A stretch of 39,437 bases of DNA from Planctomycetota bacterium (GCA_963204965.1 CAUJKA010000310.1:1-39437); one strand, 5' to 3'. Positions 1 through 9,618 are shown, counted from the first letter of the stretch. Notes: a model not told the origin generated them from the sequence alone. Program-made: numbers and translations.

Positions 1-127
1 GATGCGCCCAGATTCATCGGGCGACAAACGCGAGCTTCCTTGCACGCACATTTCGCGACTCCTTGCTTGAGATGGTGGTCCAACCTAACTCTAGCAGGAG
101 TCGCGATTTATCGCTAATTGAACGGTA

Positions 128-149
128 TTGCCGTTAAACGAATTGCGGC
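128..149 (-). repeat. Partial copy of dispersed GTTTAACGGCAAGCC-type repeat
   Basis: The stretch TTGCCGTTAAACGAATT followed by a CGG core matches the right end of the repeat copy at 24491-24519 almost base for base. Only the terminal part of the unit is present, just downstream of the minus-strand gene ending at 175. It could be chance, but the match of about 17 bases to a repeat seen elsewhere in the window argues for a truncated copy. The rest of 1-174 shows nothing else I can name. Confidence 0.35.
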
Positions 150-174
150 GTACCCACCTAGGCTAGATCGTGCG

Positions 175-1134
175 CTACGGATCAATTTGCTTAAGAAGAT
201 TGAACATCAGCGACATCGGTTCAATCGGTTTGCCTTTGGTGGAAGTAAGATCCCAGGCCTTGATCCAACGAGTTTCTCCCTTGGTCATGCTGAAGTCGCT
301 AACCAAACGTTTCTCTAGATCAGGCAGGTGAGCGGCTCCGTAGAAGATACCGATGCGTTGCTTGCCCTGTGCAAGCTGCTTTTGCAGACCCTTGATCGCT
401 TCCGCATTGCGATCGATTACTAAGAGTTGATTGAGCGATCCGCCCAAGGCCTCGTCTAAAGAACCGGTCGAGACAAATTGCTGGGCCATCATTAGCTTGG
501 CCTTGTGCGGATTCTCCAGCAACTCCATTAACCCCATATCGCTGCTCATCAGCGGATTGCCCTGGGGATTCTGAGCCGCCTTATTCTGCTGACGCATCAC
601 ATCAACCATGGTAGATAGAGCTAAAGTCAGCGCAGTGTCTCCACGCTCTTCCATCTTCTTAGCAATCTGCGTTGGAGTCATGTCCGCACGCACGAAATGA
701 CTTTTGCTGTAGTCGACTTTTTCAAGCTGCGATTCCATTCCCAAGAAGTTCTTCATCGACTTCTGCAAGAATGAAATTGGATTGGACGACTCTTGCTGAG
801 CCTTAGCACTGACGATTGTTCCTTCGGGAGCGACCAGTTCATAAAGCAGCACATCATATTGGTCAAACAGCCGATTCAGTTCGCGATAGTACGAGGCCTC
901 GCCGATATGCACCGCACCGATCAAATCGACTTGAGCGCCTTGCGAACCAGCCTTGTAAGAGACGACGGCAGTGTCGAGCGACTGAGGCTTGCCATCGTCG
1001 GACTTTTCGATGCGAATGAAATCCTTGGTCTTTGAAGACGTGGCTTCCTTTTTCGCAGCAGCCGAATTTTCTTGGGCGGTTGCTGGCAGAGCAATCATCA
1101 AAGCCAACAATAACGAGCAACATTTTTGTCGCAT
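175..1134 (-). CDS. Secreted TraB/GumN-like family protein
   Basis: A protein of 319 residues if it starts at the ATG at 1134. That start puts a clean signal peptide at the N-terminus (MRQKCC, then a run of Leu/Ala, cut after ATAQ), whereas the longer reading from 1185 would bury it behind 17 polar residues. The mature part has the TraB/GumN signature: a 'DLIGAVHIGEASYY' block with the conserved Gly and His, 'YDVLLYELVAPEG' with the conserved Glu about 25 residues later, and near the C-terminus 'FYGAAHLPDLEKRL', the second conserved Gly-His segment. TraB/Tiki-like proteins are thought to be metal-dependent proteases or hydrolases; the substrate here is unknown. It stands alone, more than 450 bases from the next gene. 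Family is confident; function is not. Confidence 0.8.
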   Translation of the reverse strand: MRQKCCSLLLALMIALPATAQENSAAAKKEATSSKTKDFIRIEKSDDGKPQSLDTAVVSYKAGSQGAQVDLIGAVHIGEASYYRELNRLFDQYDVLLYELVAPEGTIVSAKAQQESSNPISFLQKSMKNFLGMESQLEKVDYSKSHFVRADMTPTQIAKKMEERGDTALTLALSTMVDVMRQQNKAAQNPQGNPLMSSDMGLMELLENPHKAKLMMAQQFVSTGSLDEALGGSLNQLLVIDRNAEAIKGLQKQLAQGKQRIGIFYGAAHLPDLEKRLVSDFSMTKGETRWIKAWDLTSTKGKPIEPMSLMFNLLKQIDP

Positions 1135-1225
1135 AGGAACGCTCACTTTAGAATCCGACACTATTTGATTCGACTCAGCCCACATCAGTCACGGGATCGA
1201 TCAACATTCTCCGAGAGATCTGCCA

Positions 1226-1263
1226 CTCATTGCCGCCCTTCGCCCGTGTCGGACGGCAATGAG
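1226..1263. repeat. Inverted repeat with 10-bp arms upstream of the TraB-like gene
   Basis: CTCATTGCCG at 1226-1235 and CGGCAATGAG at 1254-1263 are perfect reverse complements with an 18-base loop. It lies about 90 bases upstream of the start at 1134. There is no T-run on either side, so it is not a classic terminator. It may be a leader hairpin of the TraB-like transcript or a lone dispersed palindrome. Confidence 0.6.
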
Positions 1264-1283
1264 CTTTGACAGAACTTGCGTTC

Positions 1284-1553
1284 CTAGTGTTTTCTAGCAA
1301 CTCGACAACCCACCGTAAACTCCATTGAATACTCAGGCAGATCACCCAGAATCAGACTATTCGCTGAAAAGCCAACAATATTTGCCTCGTACAGAAGAAT
1401 CTCGGACTTTTCGAAGCGGAAAGAACCAGTGTTGACCTTCTAACACTTGAACCTCAACGTCAACGAAAAAGCCCGTCGAAGCAAATGTTGTTCGTCATGA
1501 AAGATCTGGCTTGCAGCGCAGTCTTACTTGGTCAAACCCGGCAGGAATTTGAC
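1284..1553 (-). pseudogene. Possible decayed coding remnant
   Basis: The 470-base gap between 1134 and 1609 has no intact gene, but minus-strand translation gives protein-like segments in two frames. One frame reads GQIPAGFDQVRLRCKPDLS, a TGA, then FASTGFFVDVEVQVLEG. The neighbouring frame then takes over with VNTGSFRFEKSEILLYEAN and runs to a C-terminus EFTVGCRVARKH before a TAG at 1284-1286. One nonsense codon and one single-base indel would join them. I do not recognise the family, and no start codon is evident. Random frames can look like this, so confidence is low. Confidence 0.2.
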
Positions 1554-1562
1554 CTACCCCGA

Positions 1563-1582
1563 CCGCGAGTCTTCCTTCGCGG
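1563..1582 (-). terminator. Hairpin after the TPR gene
   Basis: CCGCGA at 1563-1568 and TCGCGG at 1577-1582 form a 6-bp GC-rich stem with an 8-base loop, 27 bases past the stop codon of the minus-strand TPR gene. No U-run follows, so this is at best a weak or Rho-assisted terminator. Confidence 0.3.
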
Positions 1583-1608
1583 GCTTAGCGCCTTCGCGTG
1601 ATCTTCTT

Positions 1609-3378
1609 CTACGGCTCTTTCCCAAACTCATAAATATCAGGTGGTGTTGTCGCGTTTGGTTCTGTCGGCGCCGCAGGCTCGACCGGGCTCAAGATATCAT
1701 CCGACTTAAGTATCCCGTCCTGTCGCAGCAACCCTGGAGGCATCATCGCAGGTGTCGTACCGGCAGCTTTGTTTTCAACCGCTTCAGCCATATCGGTTAG
1801 TGCAACTTTCGTATATACCTCGGCAAGCTTCTTTCTTGTACCAGGGCGATCATTGTTGATTTGCAACGCGGCTTCAAAAGCTCGAATGGCAACGACATAG
1901 TCCTTGCACATCACCAGTATCTCACCGTAAGTGTCATACATCTCGGCATCAGGCCTGGAGATTGAGAGCGCATACTCCATCATTCGCCGCGCCTTCAGGA
2001 GTTCGTCTGGTCGCTCTCTCGCAATACACAGCGCTAGGTTGTTGAGAATGATGGGATTATTGGGGGCTAGGCCCTGCGCAACTTCCAGATGAACTAGAGC
2101 TTTATCTAGTTCATTCTTTTTTAAATGACCGATGGCTACTAGAAGGTGAGTCACCGCAGTGGCTTTGCCTTCAGCCAACTGATCTCGCAAGTAATTTGTA
2201 ATTTCTTCGTCAGCGATCTTGCCTTGAGCCGTTAGCTCGGCAACCTTTTCCATCACGATTGGATTGCCCGGATCAGACTTCATTGCTTTGTCGAGATAAT
2301 CAAGGCGGATTTCACTACTGGAAGAATTCTTGGACTCTCTGTCGAATGCCAACATGAACGCATTGGACAGCAATCTTGTGATTTGTGCGTTCTTAGGAAA
2401 CTGTCTAAGCCCCTTTTGCGCGAGCTCAACAGCTTCCGTTGTATTTTCGTCAAGTAGGTGCAATGACACGAGTTCGATGTAATCTAGTTCCGTTGCTACG
2501 CCAGCCTGAACTCGTTCTTGCCGAGGAGGCATCATGTCGTTCTTGATCGACACAAACAGGTGCGTCACTTCTTTTTGCTTGGCGACGCTAGCAAGTTTAA
2601 TCCTCAGTCGCGAATCACGCTGACCTGCCTCTTGCAAAACTTCCATGGCTTCGGGAAAGCGATTGTCCCGCATTAACAAATCAGCATAGGCCGACAGTAG
2701 CATCGGCTTGACACCGGCCCAACGCCTAGCTTCGGCTAGATCCGTGAGAAGAATCGCCTTCTCGCGCTCATCCTTGATACCCAAGATAAGCAATCGATCG
2801 GCAGCCAACCAACTGTGCGCTGGCGCGAACCCTCGTTCGAGCTCTGGAGCTATTCGCCGCATCATTTGTCTTGCTTGAGCAGTTCGCCCGTTGGTGTTGA
2901 GCGTGTTAGCGACGAGATATGTTGCGCGGACATCCGAGATTTCCAGCTCAAGCACCTTGAGTAGCAAGTGATTGATATAGCTTGAAAATTGCTCATTGCT
3001 AGTCAGAGCATTGGCAGCTTCGTCAGGCTCTTTCTTTTCCGAAAAATCATCCTTAGTAGCTTTACTATCATTGTCGCCCTTGTCGTTGTCACTATTGCGA
3101 GCGAGCTCTTCTGCTTGAAGTAGCGCCGAATTCTGCTTGATCTCTGATTCGATTAACGTCCAGTACCCACGCAGCGTCTGTTCAGGGCCAACCCAATGCA
3201 ATAGTAGTGAACTACCGATCATGTAGACTGCGATTGCCAAGAGAGGCAAGCCGAACATCAGAGCAGTCCAACGGCGAGTGTGGAACCATGATGCGACCAG
3301 CTCAATCAAACCTAAAGCAAATGTCCGAGGTTGGGAGATTAACGCGCCCAAATCGATCCAAAATTGATATGGAGACAT
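1609..3378 (-). CDS. Membrane-anchored TPR protein, partner of the exosortase-like gene
   Basis: 589 residues. An amphipathic N-terminus is followed by one strong membrane segment at about residues 40-62 (LPLLAIAVYMIGSSLLLHWV), a charged low-complexity linker rich in Asp/Lys/Glu at about 95-125, and then a long helical solenoid with several TPR-like units. The clearest are around 'HLEVAQGLAPNNPIILNNLALCIA' and 'YDTYGEILVMCKDYVVAIRAFEAALQI'. The C-terminus is Pro-rich and disordered. The start is fixed by GGAGAAAG eight bases before the ATG. It begins only 11 bases after the stop of the exosortase-like gene, with its ribosome site in that gap, so the two are very likely co-transcribed and coupled. 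A scaffold role for TPRs next to exosortase genes is plausible but inferred; the precise job is unknown. Confidence 0.8.
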   Translation of the reverse strand: MSPYQFWIDLGALISQPRTFALGLIELVASWFHTRRWTALMFGLPLLAIAVYMIGSSLLLHWVGPEQTLRGYWTLIESEIKQNSALLQAEELARNSDNDKGDNDSKATKDDFSEKKEPDEAANALTSNEQFSSYINHLLLKVLELEISDVRATYLVANTLNTNGRTAQARQMMRRIAPELERGFAPAHSWLAADRLLILGIKDEREKAILLTDLAEARRWAGVKPMLLSAYADLLMRDNRFPEAMEVLQEAGQRDSRLRIKLASVAKQKEVTHLFVSIKNDMMPPRQERVQAGVATELDYIELVSLHLLDENTTEAVELAQKGLRQFPKNAQITRLLSNAFMLAFDRESKNSSSSEIRLDYLDKAMKSDPGNPIVMEKVAELTAQGKIADEEITNYLRDQLAEGKATAVTHLLVAIGHLKKNELDKALVHLEVAQGLAPNNPIILNNLALCIARERPDELLKARRMMEYALSISRPDAEMYDTYGEILVMCKDYVVAIRAFEAALQINNDRPGTRKKLAEVYTKVALTDMAEAVENKAAGTTPAMMPPGLLRQDGILKSDDILSPVEPAAPTEPNATTPPDIYEFGKEP

Positions 3379-3389
3379 AAAACTTTCTC

Positions 3390-5156
3390 CTACTGTTTCA
3401 AAATCAAAATGGGTTTCAATTGTCCGGAAGGCAGCTTCTCGCGGAACGACTTACGTATCACATCGAAGAACTCTTGCAACTCTTTCAACTGTTCTAACGA
3501 GAGTGTTGCTCCTGCGTCGCAGGACACGCGAATTTCGTACATTGGCTGGATTGGATTCGACTTGGCGTTCAGTTGGTCCGTGTAAGGCAGCGAACTCGTC
3601 TCGTTGTCAGCGGCCTTGGGCAAACTCAGGTCGTCATTTAGGAAGCTCTGCAAGACGTAAGCGTTTCCACCCAATACGTTCACCTGCCTCGAGTCATAGT
3701 AACCCCAAGAATCAGCGTTGATCGATGGATGCCAACTTTGCGTAATCTCAATGGCGTTGGAATCGATATTGGCAAGTGGAGGCCGCAGGTTGATTTCCGG
3801 CGCGGCAAGCTCGGCAACTACTACCATGCCGTTCCAACTGTACGCCCATCGTGCGAATAACTTGCCTTGCCCAGAGAACACCTCATTGACCTCGGCAGCA
3901 GACTTTCCGTTGATAGAAAAGGCACTGGCTTTGAATGCCTTGAACTGGTCGGGTACCAAATCTGGTGTGATCGACTGTTTGAATCCCGAAAGCTCGGCCT
4001 CGGCAATCGGAACCTGTGTGTTGGGTAAACCACCACGAATCATTGCAAAGGCAATTGGACCGACCATTAAGAAGGAAGTCAGTCCGCAGAGCCCAACAAC
4101 TGCTTTGTAGAACTTACGGCGATTCCAATCGAGCGAATACCAGGATCTTCTCCATGCCTCCATCTGTTTGTGGAAGTCGGCGATCTCTTCGATTTCCTCA
4201 TACTCTTCAGGTTCGGACTTTGGCTCTGGCCAATTGAGCACTTTGTTGGCGGCAGCAAATATCGGCAGTAGACTCGGCTGAGAAAGGGGAACAGGACTTA
4301 ACATTCCTAGCAACATGCGATCGCAAAAAAGCACCAACACTAGAATGAAACCAAACGCACCGAAACTGATAAAATAGTGTGGCAAGCCACTGACAGTCCA
4401 ATCGCTTGAGTATTGGACCATGCCAAAGCTAACCAAAAGCATGGCTAGGTAGCGAGTCATCAACAAACAGATTGCACTACCGATTAGCAAGAGTAGTGAG
4501 TGCAGTAAGCTGCGAGAAAAGCCCCAACACCAGAGCGAAACACTACAAAGCACTGCATACAGTCCAAGCTTTGCACTCGTAGTTGACGAGCTTTGAAAGT
4601 TCCCGCCCTGCAATGAAATGGTCTGACCATCCAACAAGTGCGGAACATCGTGCGCATCCAAAGTTGTTGACGCACTTTGCGCGGCGACGTCCGATATCCA
4701 CCGATCCAAATCCACGTAGACTTGAGAAATTGGAATCGTCATTAGAAGCAGCAAACCCCAGGTAACAACTTCATGCCATCTTCTTTGGCTACATCGTCCC
4801 AACCCCCAGGCCACTAAGATCCCCGCGCTGGCCACGTGCATCCAATTCAGCGACCACATTGCGACTCCATAAACCAAAAGGGCCGTGGAGAAAAAGAAAA
4901 TCAACGTGGCAACCCGCATTCGCAAGCTATGTCGCGTAACGGAACCACGTCCAGTCCACATGACAATTCCTGCTACGACCAACCAAACTAGCAGTCCAAT
5001 TTTCGTCTCTGGCATTCTCCAGAGCGTGAGCCCTTGAGCCAATATGAACGGAGAAACTCCAATCAACGGCAAGATCCCTACGAAGACGTCCCAAGCCGAA
5101 AGTCTTTGGCCTGGAATGACTTCCGAGAATTCTTGTGGGGATGTCAAATCCGGCAT
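3390..5156 (-). CDS. Exosortase/archaeosortase-like membrane protein lacking the catalytic Cys
   Basis: 588 residues. The first half (about 20-285) has roughly eight hydrophobic segments laid out as in exosortases. Near the end of this block are Arg235 (in 'LLMTRYLAML') and His260 (in 'GLPHYFISFG'), placed like the conserved Arg and His of the family. The catalytic Cys should lie about 45 residues before the Arg, in a CSG-type motif, but residues 189-194 read SSSTTS with no Cys. A further membrane segment at about 353-375 leads to a soluble C-terminal domain (about 376-588), comparable in position to the EpsI-like domains fused to some exosortases. Exosortases cut and transfer PEP-CTERM-type proteins at the inner membrane. 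The planctomycete exosortase U type is the nearest match I can suggest, from memory. It is the first gene of a pair with the TPR protein. Confidence 0.7.
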   Translation of the reverse strand: MPDLTSPQEFSEVIPGQRLSAWDVFVGILPLIGVSPFILAQGLTLWRMPETKIGLLVWLVVAGIVMWTGRGSVTRHSLRMRVATLIFFFSTALLVYGVAMWSLNWMHVASAGILVAWGLGRCSQRRWHEVVTWGLLLLMTIPISQVYVDLDRWISDVAAQSASTTLDAHDVPHLLDGQTISLQGGNFQSSSTTSAKLGLYAVLCSVSLWCWGFSRSLLHSLLLLIGSAICLLMTRYLAMLLVSFGMVQYSSDWTVSGLPHYFISFGAFGFILVLVLFCDRMLLGMLSPVPLSQPSLLPIFAAANKVLNWPEPKSEPEEYEEIEEIADFHKQMEAWRRSWYSLDWNRRKFYKAVVGLCGLTSFLMVGPIAFAMIRGGLPNTQVPIAEAELSGFKQSITPDLVPDQFKAFKASAFSINGKSAAEVNEVFSGQGKLFARWAYSWNGMVVVAELAAPEINLRPPLANIDSNAIEITQSWHPSINADSWGYYDSRQVNVLGGNAYVLQSFLNDDLSLPKAADNETSSLPYTDQLNAKSNPIQPMYEIRVSCDAGATLSLEQLKELQEFFDVIRKSFREKLPSGQLKPILILKQ

Positions 5157-5268
5157 CGTCGTCTTAAGGTTTGAGCAAAGTGTGACTTAGTCGCAAGGCG
5201 ACCATTGTAACTAGAATTTGCAATCATTCGTTGAAATTTGAATGAATTGCTGCGACGGATCGAGAAAC

Positions 5269-5301
5269 AAAAAAACCGCCGAATGAGTTCGGCGGTTTTT
5301 G
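5269..5301 (-). terminator. Strong bidirectional intrinsic terminator after aceF
   Basis: AAAAACCGCCGAA at 5271-5283 and TTCGGCGGTTTTT at 5288-5300 are exact reverse complements around a TGAG loop. The stem has a GC-rich core and an A/T run on each side, so it should terminate in either direction. It lies about 60 bases past the aceF stop, closing the aceE-aceF unit before the exosortase-like gene. The remainder of 5157-5359 must hold the promoter for that gene; I cannot place it. Confidence 0.9.
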
Positions 5302-5359
5302 AATTGTGATCGATGCTCGTTGGAGTTTTCCGACGCTGGTCGTGAAGCGAAAAGCTCGC

Positions 5360-6823
5360 TTACGAAATCGCCAGTAGAAGTCGGCTCGGGGCTTCTAACA
5401 AGGCGATGATGTCGTTGAGGAATCGAGCTGCGGTGCCACCGTCGACTAAACGGTGGTCGTAGGAAAGGCTTAGAGGCATCATCTGTCTCACGGCAATCGA
5501 ATCATCATCCATCACCACGGGAAGCTTACGCGTTCTTCCTACCAACAGAATGGCAACCTCAGGAACATTGATGATCGGTGTGCTGTACGTTCCACCAATC
5601 GCTCCCAGGTTGCTAATGGTGAACGTTCCACCACGTAGTTCATTCACGCCAAAGTCGCCGGTCCGGACTCGAGCGGCCATGTCGGCTAGCGCCTTGGCAA
5701 TGTCAGGGATGCTGAGCAGATGAGCGTTGCGAATGTTAGGTACGACCAAACCGCGATCAGTGTCGACAGCCACTCCCAGGTTGACATAGTCACGATAGAC
5801 CACTTGATCGTTTTCCATGTCGATCAGCGCGTTCATCATAGGATTGTTGCGAAGCGCGATTGCGACAGCCTTCATCAAGAACGGCATCGTTGTGAGCTTG
5901 ATACCTTGAGCAGCATAGTCGTCCTTGCTGGACAATCGAAATGCTTCCAAGTCGGTCACATCGGCATCGTCAAAGTTGGTGACGCGAGGCACGGTGCTCC
6001 AAGACTTGTGCATTTGATTCGCGATCGTCTTGCGAATCTTGCTCATCTTCTCAACACGAACTGGACCGTAATCGTCGGCCCCTGGTGTTCCTGGCAGTGC
6101 TGGAACTTTGTTTCCACCAACAGCCGATGCTACTGGAGTTACCGGCGAGGCTATGACGCCGCTTGAAGTCGCGGGACGACTGGTTGTTGGGATGACCGCC
6201 GAACTTGCTCGGGCTGAAGCTTCGCGAACTGATCGAAGCACGTCTTCTCGAGTGATTCGACTTCCTTCACCAGTTCCTTGAACAGTAGATAGATCGACCC
6301 CAACTTCGCGAGCGAAACGGCGTACAGCGGGCGATGCTGCAACAAGATCACCACCATCAGCTACATCAACAGAAGCACTCGCAACGAGCGTTTGTGGTAC
6401 GGGAGCAACTGGCGCAGGTGCTACCGGTTGAGGCGCTGGCGGTGCGGCAGGCGCGGGTTTGGCTGCTGCAGCTTCCACTGGCTTTGGAGCTGGTGGTGGC
6501 GCAACGGGTTGTGGAGCCACAGGTTGTGGTGCCGGTGCGGCGGCAGTCGGTGCTGGCGCTGCAGGCTTCGCGGCCGGTGCAGCTCCCGATGGCTCCATTT
6601 CAAAAATGGCGGTACCAATGGGCACTGCTTGACCAGGCTTCACCAAGATCTTGGTAATCGTTCCTGCTTGTGGACTTGGAACGGTGACAGTTGCCTTGTC
6701 GGTTTCCAACTCCATGAGCCCTTGATCTTTAGTAACCGTATCGCCAACAGCGACGTAGATTTCTAGAACGTCACCTGAGTCAATACCGTCACCAACGTTG
6801 GGTAGCTTTACTTCAATGGCCAT
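5360..6823 (-). CDS. aceF: Pyruvate dehydrogenase E2, dihydrolipoamide acetyltransferase
   Basis: 487 residues with the full E2 architecture. There is one lipoyl domain at residues 1-78 with the attachment Lys43 in 'ELETDKATV'. A long Ala/Pro linker (about 80-150) gives the swinging arm. A peripheral subunit-binding domain lies at about 163-200 ('[19 protein letters not shown]'), and the acyltransferase core spans about 250-487 with the catalytic motif 'YDHRLVDGG' (His457, Asp461). It moves the acetyl group from E1-bound hydroxyethyl-ThDP to CoA in the cytoplasmic complex. The core resembles the AceF type that partners with homodimeric E1, which agrees with the aceE gene 95 bases upstream on the same strand. 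No E3 (lpd) gene is present in the window. A single lipoyl domain is fewer than the three of E. coli AceF but not unusual. Confidence 0.95.
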   Translation of the reverse strand: MAIEVKLPNVGDGIDSGDVLEIYVAVGDTVTKDQGLMELETDKATVTVPSPQAGTITKILVKPGQAVPIGTAIFEMEPSGAAPAAKPAAPAPTAAAPAPQPVAPQPVAPPPAPKPVEAAAAKPAPAAPPAPQPVAPAPVAPVPQTLVASASVDVADGGDLVAASPAVRRFAREVGVDLSTVQGTGEGSRITREDVLRSVREASARASSAVIPTTSRPATSSGVIASPVTPVASAVGGNKVPALPGTPGADDYGPVRVEKMSKIRKTIANQMHKSWSTVPRVTNFDDADVTDLEAFRLSSKDDYAAQGIKLTTMPFLMKAVAIALRNNPMMNALIDMENDQVVYRDYVNLGVAVDTDRGLVVPNIRNAHLLSIPDIAKALADMAARVRTGDFGVNELRGGTFTISNLGAIGGTYSTPIINVPEVAILLVGRTRKLPVVMDDDSIAVRQMMPLSLSYDHRLVDGGTAARFLNDIIALLEAPSRLLLAIS

Positions 6824-6918
6824 TTGCAGTTATAGATTGAAAAAGGTTATTGATGGTTGATTCGAACGTTACCTTAGGAACCGGAAAACCGGACGCTAAC
6901 GCGTGGCGGCTAGTATTA

Positions 6919-9618
6919 CTACGCAAACATCGGGTTAACTTTGCTGCCGTTGTAATCCAATTCCTTAATCGCAGCTGCGACTTCTTCAGGCTTGAGCGTG
7001 CCTAGCTTGCTCAGTCGATACAACGCGGCGATGGCCACGGATTCTGCATCGATTTCGAAATGTCGTCGCAATGCTTCGCGAGTCTCACTACGGCCCATAC
7101 CGTCGGTGCCCAGCACGAAATAGTCGCCTGGAATGTAACGAGTCAACTGCTCTGGCAAAGCTCGCACATGATCGCTTGCAGCAATAAACGGACCCTTCAC
7201 GCCTGACAGAACTTTCTCTACGTAGCTCTGCCGTGGAGTGGCCAGTGGGTTAAGCATATTCCATCGCTCGCAATCCTGAGCTTCACGTCGAAGTTGGCTG
7301 TAGCTGGTGACGCTCCACACATCGCTGGCGATCTTGTACTTCTCGGCCAGGATTTGCTGAGCACCCAACACGCATCGAAGGATCGGGCCAGTTCCGAACA
7401 GTTGGACTCGGGCTTTCGCACCAGGAACTTCAAGGCTTTTGAACTTGTAGATACCTTTGACGATACCCTCTTCAACACCAGCAGGCATCTCGGGCATCTC
7501 ATAGTTTTCGTTGCCGACCGAAATGTAGTAGATGGCGGTCTCGCCCTCTTGATACAGTTTCTTCAAGCCATCCATGACGATGACCGTGGTTTCGTAATCC
7601 CAAGCTGGGTCGTACGCGCGAACCAGCGGAAATGCGATGGCGTTTAGATGGGAATGACCGTCTTGGTGTTGAAGGCCTTCGCCGTTGAGCGTTGTTCGGC
7701 CTGATGTTCCACCGATCAAGAATCCCTTGGCCCGCATGTCGCTTGCCGCCCAAATCAAATCGCCAACGCGTTGGAATCCGAACATCGAATAGTAGATGTA
7801 AAACGGAATCATGTTGACGCCGTGAGTCGCGTAAGCGGTACCAGCAGCGTTGAAGCTGGACATCGAACCGGCTTCGGTAATGCCCTCTTCGAGAAGCTGT
7901 CCGTCTTTGGCTTCCTTGTAGTAGAGCAGTGACGCCGAGTCGACCGGTTCGTACAACTGTCCACCCGAAGCGTAGATACCGATCTCTTTGAACATACCTT
8001 CCATACCGAAAGTTCGCGATTCATCTGGAACGATTGGAACGATCTGTTTGCCGATTCTCTTGTCTTTGCAAAGTCGACCCATCAGTCGCACGATACCCAT
8101 CGTTGTGCTGCCAGTGCTGGCCTTCGTTGGATACTCGGCTAACGTCGGCACTTCCATCTTGGGACATGTCGTTGGTCGACTTGGTACTGGGCCGCCGAGC
8201 GATTGACGTCGCTCGCGCAAGTACTTCATTTCGATACTGGACTCGGGTGGCTTGTAGAAAGGAGCGTTAGCAACGTCGTCGTCGGAAATCGGAATGCCAA
8301 AGCGACTGCGAAACTCAAGCAGCTCTGCTTCGTTAAGCTTCTTCTGATTGTGAGCGACGTTCTTACCTTCACCGGCTTCGCCCAATCCGTAACCCTTAAT
8401 CGTTTTAGCGAGGATCACGGTTGGTTGCCCCTTGTGCTCCAAAGCTGCCTTATACGCAGCGTGAACCTTTTCAGGATCATGGCCTCCACGACGCAACTTA
8501 GTCAGTTTTTCGTCGGAGTAATTTGCAACCAAGTTGGCAACATCGGGATACTTTCCGAAGAAGTGCTCGCGAATATACGATCCAGGCATGTTGGTGTACT
8601 TTTGGTACTGACCGTCGACGACTTCGCCCATGCGACGCACCAAATTGCCAGATTCGTCTTTCTCGAGCAATGGATCATAATCATCGCCCCAAACGACCTT
8701 GATGACGTTCCATCCCGAACCTCGGAAGACAGCTTCAAGCTCTTGAATGACTTTGCTATTGCCGCGAACAGGACCGTCCAAGCGTTGCAAATTGCAATTG
8801 ATCACAAAGGTCAAGTTGTCCAGCTTCTCGCGAGCTGCCAAGTGCAGAGCTCCCAGCGATTCAGGTTCGTCGCATTCGCCGTCGCCCAAGAAAGCCCAAA
8901 CGCGTTGGTTTGAAGTATCTTTAATGCCGCGATCATGCATATAGCGATTGAATCGAGCTTGATAAATGGCCATTAGTGGCCCCAAGCCCATCGACACTGT
9001 TGGGAACTCCCAAAAGCCTGGCATCAACCATGGATGCGGATAACTGCTAAGTCCTGGCACATCCTGCAATTCGCGACGGAAGTTGTCCAAGTTCTCCACC
9101 GACAATCGACCTTCAAAGAAAGCTCGAGAGTACATGCCTGGCGATGCGTGGCCTTGGAAGTAGATGATGTCGCCGTCAAAGCCCGATTCACCACGACCGC
9201 GGAAGAAGTGATTGAAGCCCACTTCGTAGAGAGTAGCACTGGAAGCAAAAGTACTGATGTGGCCGCCCAGACCGTCGAATTTCTTGTTGGCTCGAGTCAC
9301 CATGGCCATCGCGTTCCAGCGAATGATGCTCTTGATGCGTCGTTCAATCTCACGATTGCCTGGGTAGGCTGGTTGCTTATGACGTGGAATTGTATTGATA
9401 TAAGGCGTGTTCACTTCGAGAGGAACATCGACGCCTTCGCTGCGAGCCTTGGTGTCGAGCGTCTTGAGAAGGTACTTAACCCGCTCGGGGCCTTTGCTTT
9501 TGAGGATGTAATCTAACGAGCCTATCCATTCTGAAGTTTCGGTTGGATCAATATCTACAGGTTGTGTTTGTTCCCCTGCGCTCACGTCAACCTCTTCGCT
9601 GCTGTTGGTAATGGACAT
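6919..9618 (-). CDS. aceE: Pyruvate dehydrogenase E1, homodimeric type
   Basis: 899 residues, the normal length for homodimeric AceE. The thiamine diphosphate motif 'GDGECDEPESLGALHLAAREK' is followed by 'DNLTFVINCNLQRLDGPV', as in the enterobacterial enzyme; 'GHASPGMYSRAF' and 'LNGEGLQHQDGHSH' are other family blocks. It decarboxylates pyruvate and acetylates the lipoyl group of E2. An in-frame TTG at 9639 would add seven residues, but GGAG eight bases before the ATG at 9618 decides for MSITNSSEE. It is the first gene of the aceE-aceF pair. The gap to alaS on the divergent side is about 650 bases and must contain the promoters of both. Confidence 0.96.
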   Translation of the reverse strand: MSITNSSEEVDVSAGEQTQPVDIDPTETSEWIGSLDYILKSKGPERVKYLLKTLDTKARSEGVDVPLEVNTPYINTIPRHKQPAYPGNREIERRIKSIIRWNAMAMVTRANKKFDGLGGHISTFASSATLYEVGFNHFFRGRGESGFDGDIIYFQGHASPGMYSRAFFEGRLSVENLDNFRRELQDVPGLSSYPHPWLMPGFWEFPTVSMGLGPLMAIYQARFNRYMHDRGIKDTSNQRVWAFLGDGECDEPESLGALHLAAREKLDNLTFVINCNLQRLDGPVRGNSKVIQELEAVFRGSGWNVIKVVWGDDYDPLLEKDESGNLVRRMGEVVDGQYQKYTNMPGSYIREHFFGKYPDVANLVANYSDEKLTKLRRGGHDPEKVHAAYKAALEHKGQPTVILAKTIKGYGLGEAGEGKNVAHNQKKLNEAELLEFRSRFGIPISDDDVANAPFYKPPESSIEMKYLRERRQSLGGPVPSRPTTCPKMEVPTLAEYPTKASTGSTTMGIVRLMGRLCKDKRIGKQIVPIVPDESRTFGMEGMFKEIGIYASGGQLYEPVDSASLLYYKEAKDGQLLEEGITEAGSMSSFNAAGTAYATHGVNMIPFYIYYSMFGFQRVGDLIWAASDMRAKGFLIGGTSGRTTLNGEGLQHQDGHSHLNAIAFPLVRAYDPAWDYETTVIVMDGLKKLYQEGETAIYYISVGNENYEMPEMPAGVEEGIVKGIYKFKSLEVPGAKARVQLFGTGPILRCVLGAQQILAEKYKIASDVWSVTSYSQLRREAQDCERWNMLNPLATPRQSYVEKVLSGVKGPFIAASDHVRALPEQLTRYIPGDYFVLGTDGMGRSETREALRRHFEIDAESVAIAALYRLSKLGTLKPEEVAAAIKELDYNGSKVNPMFA

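Noticed and set aside
8203..8913. 236-codon plus-strand open frame inside aceE
   Set aside because: It lies wholly opposite a confidently identified enzyme gene, has no ribosome site, and its product has no family features. The codon bias of aceE keeps the opposite frame open.
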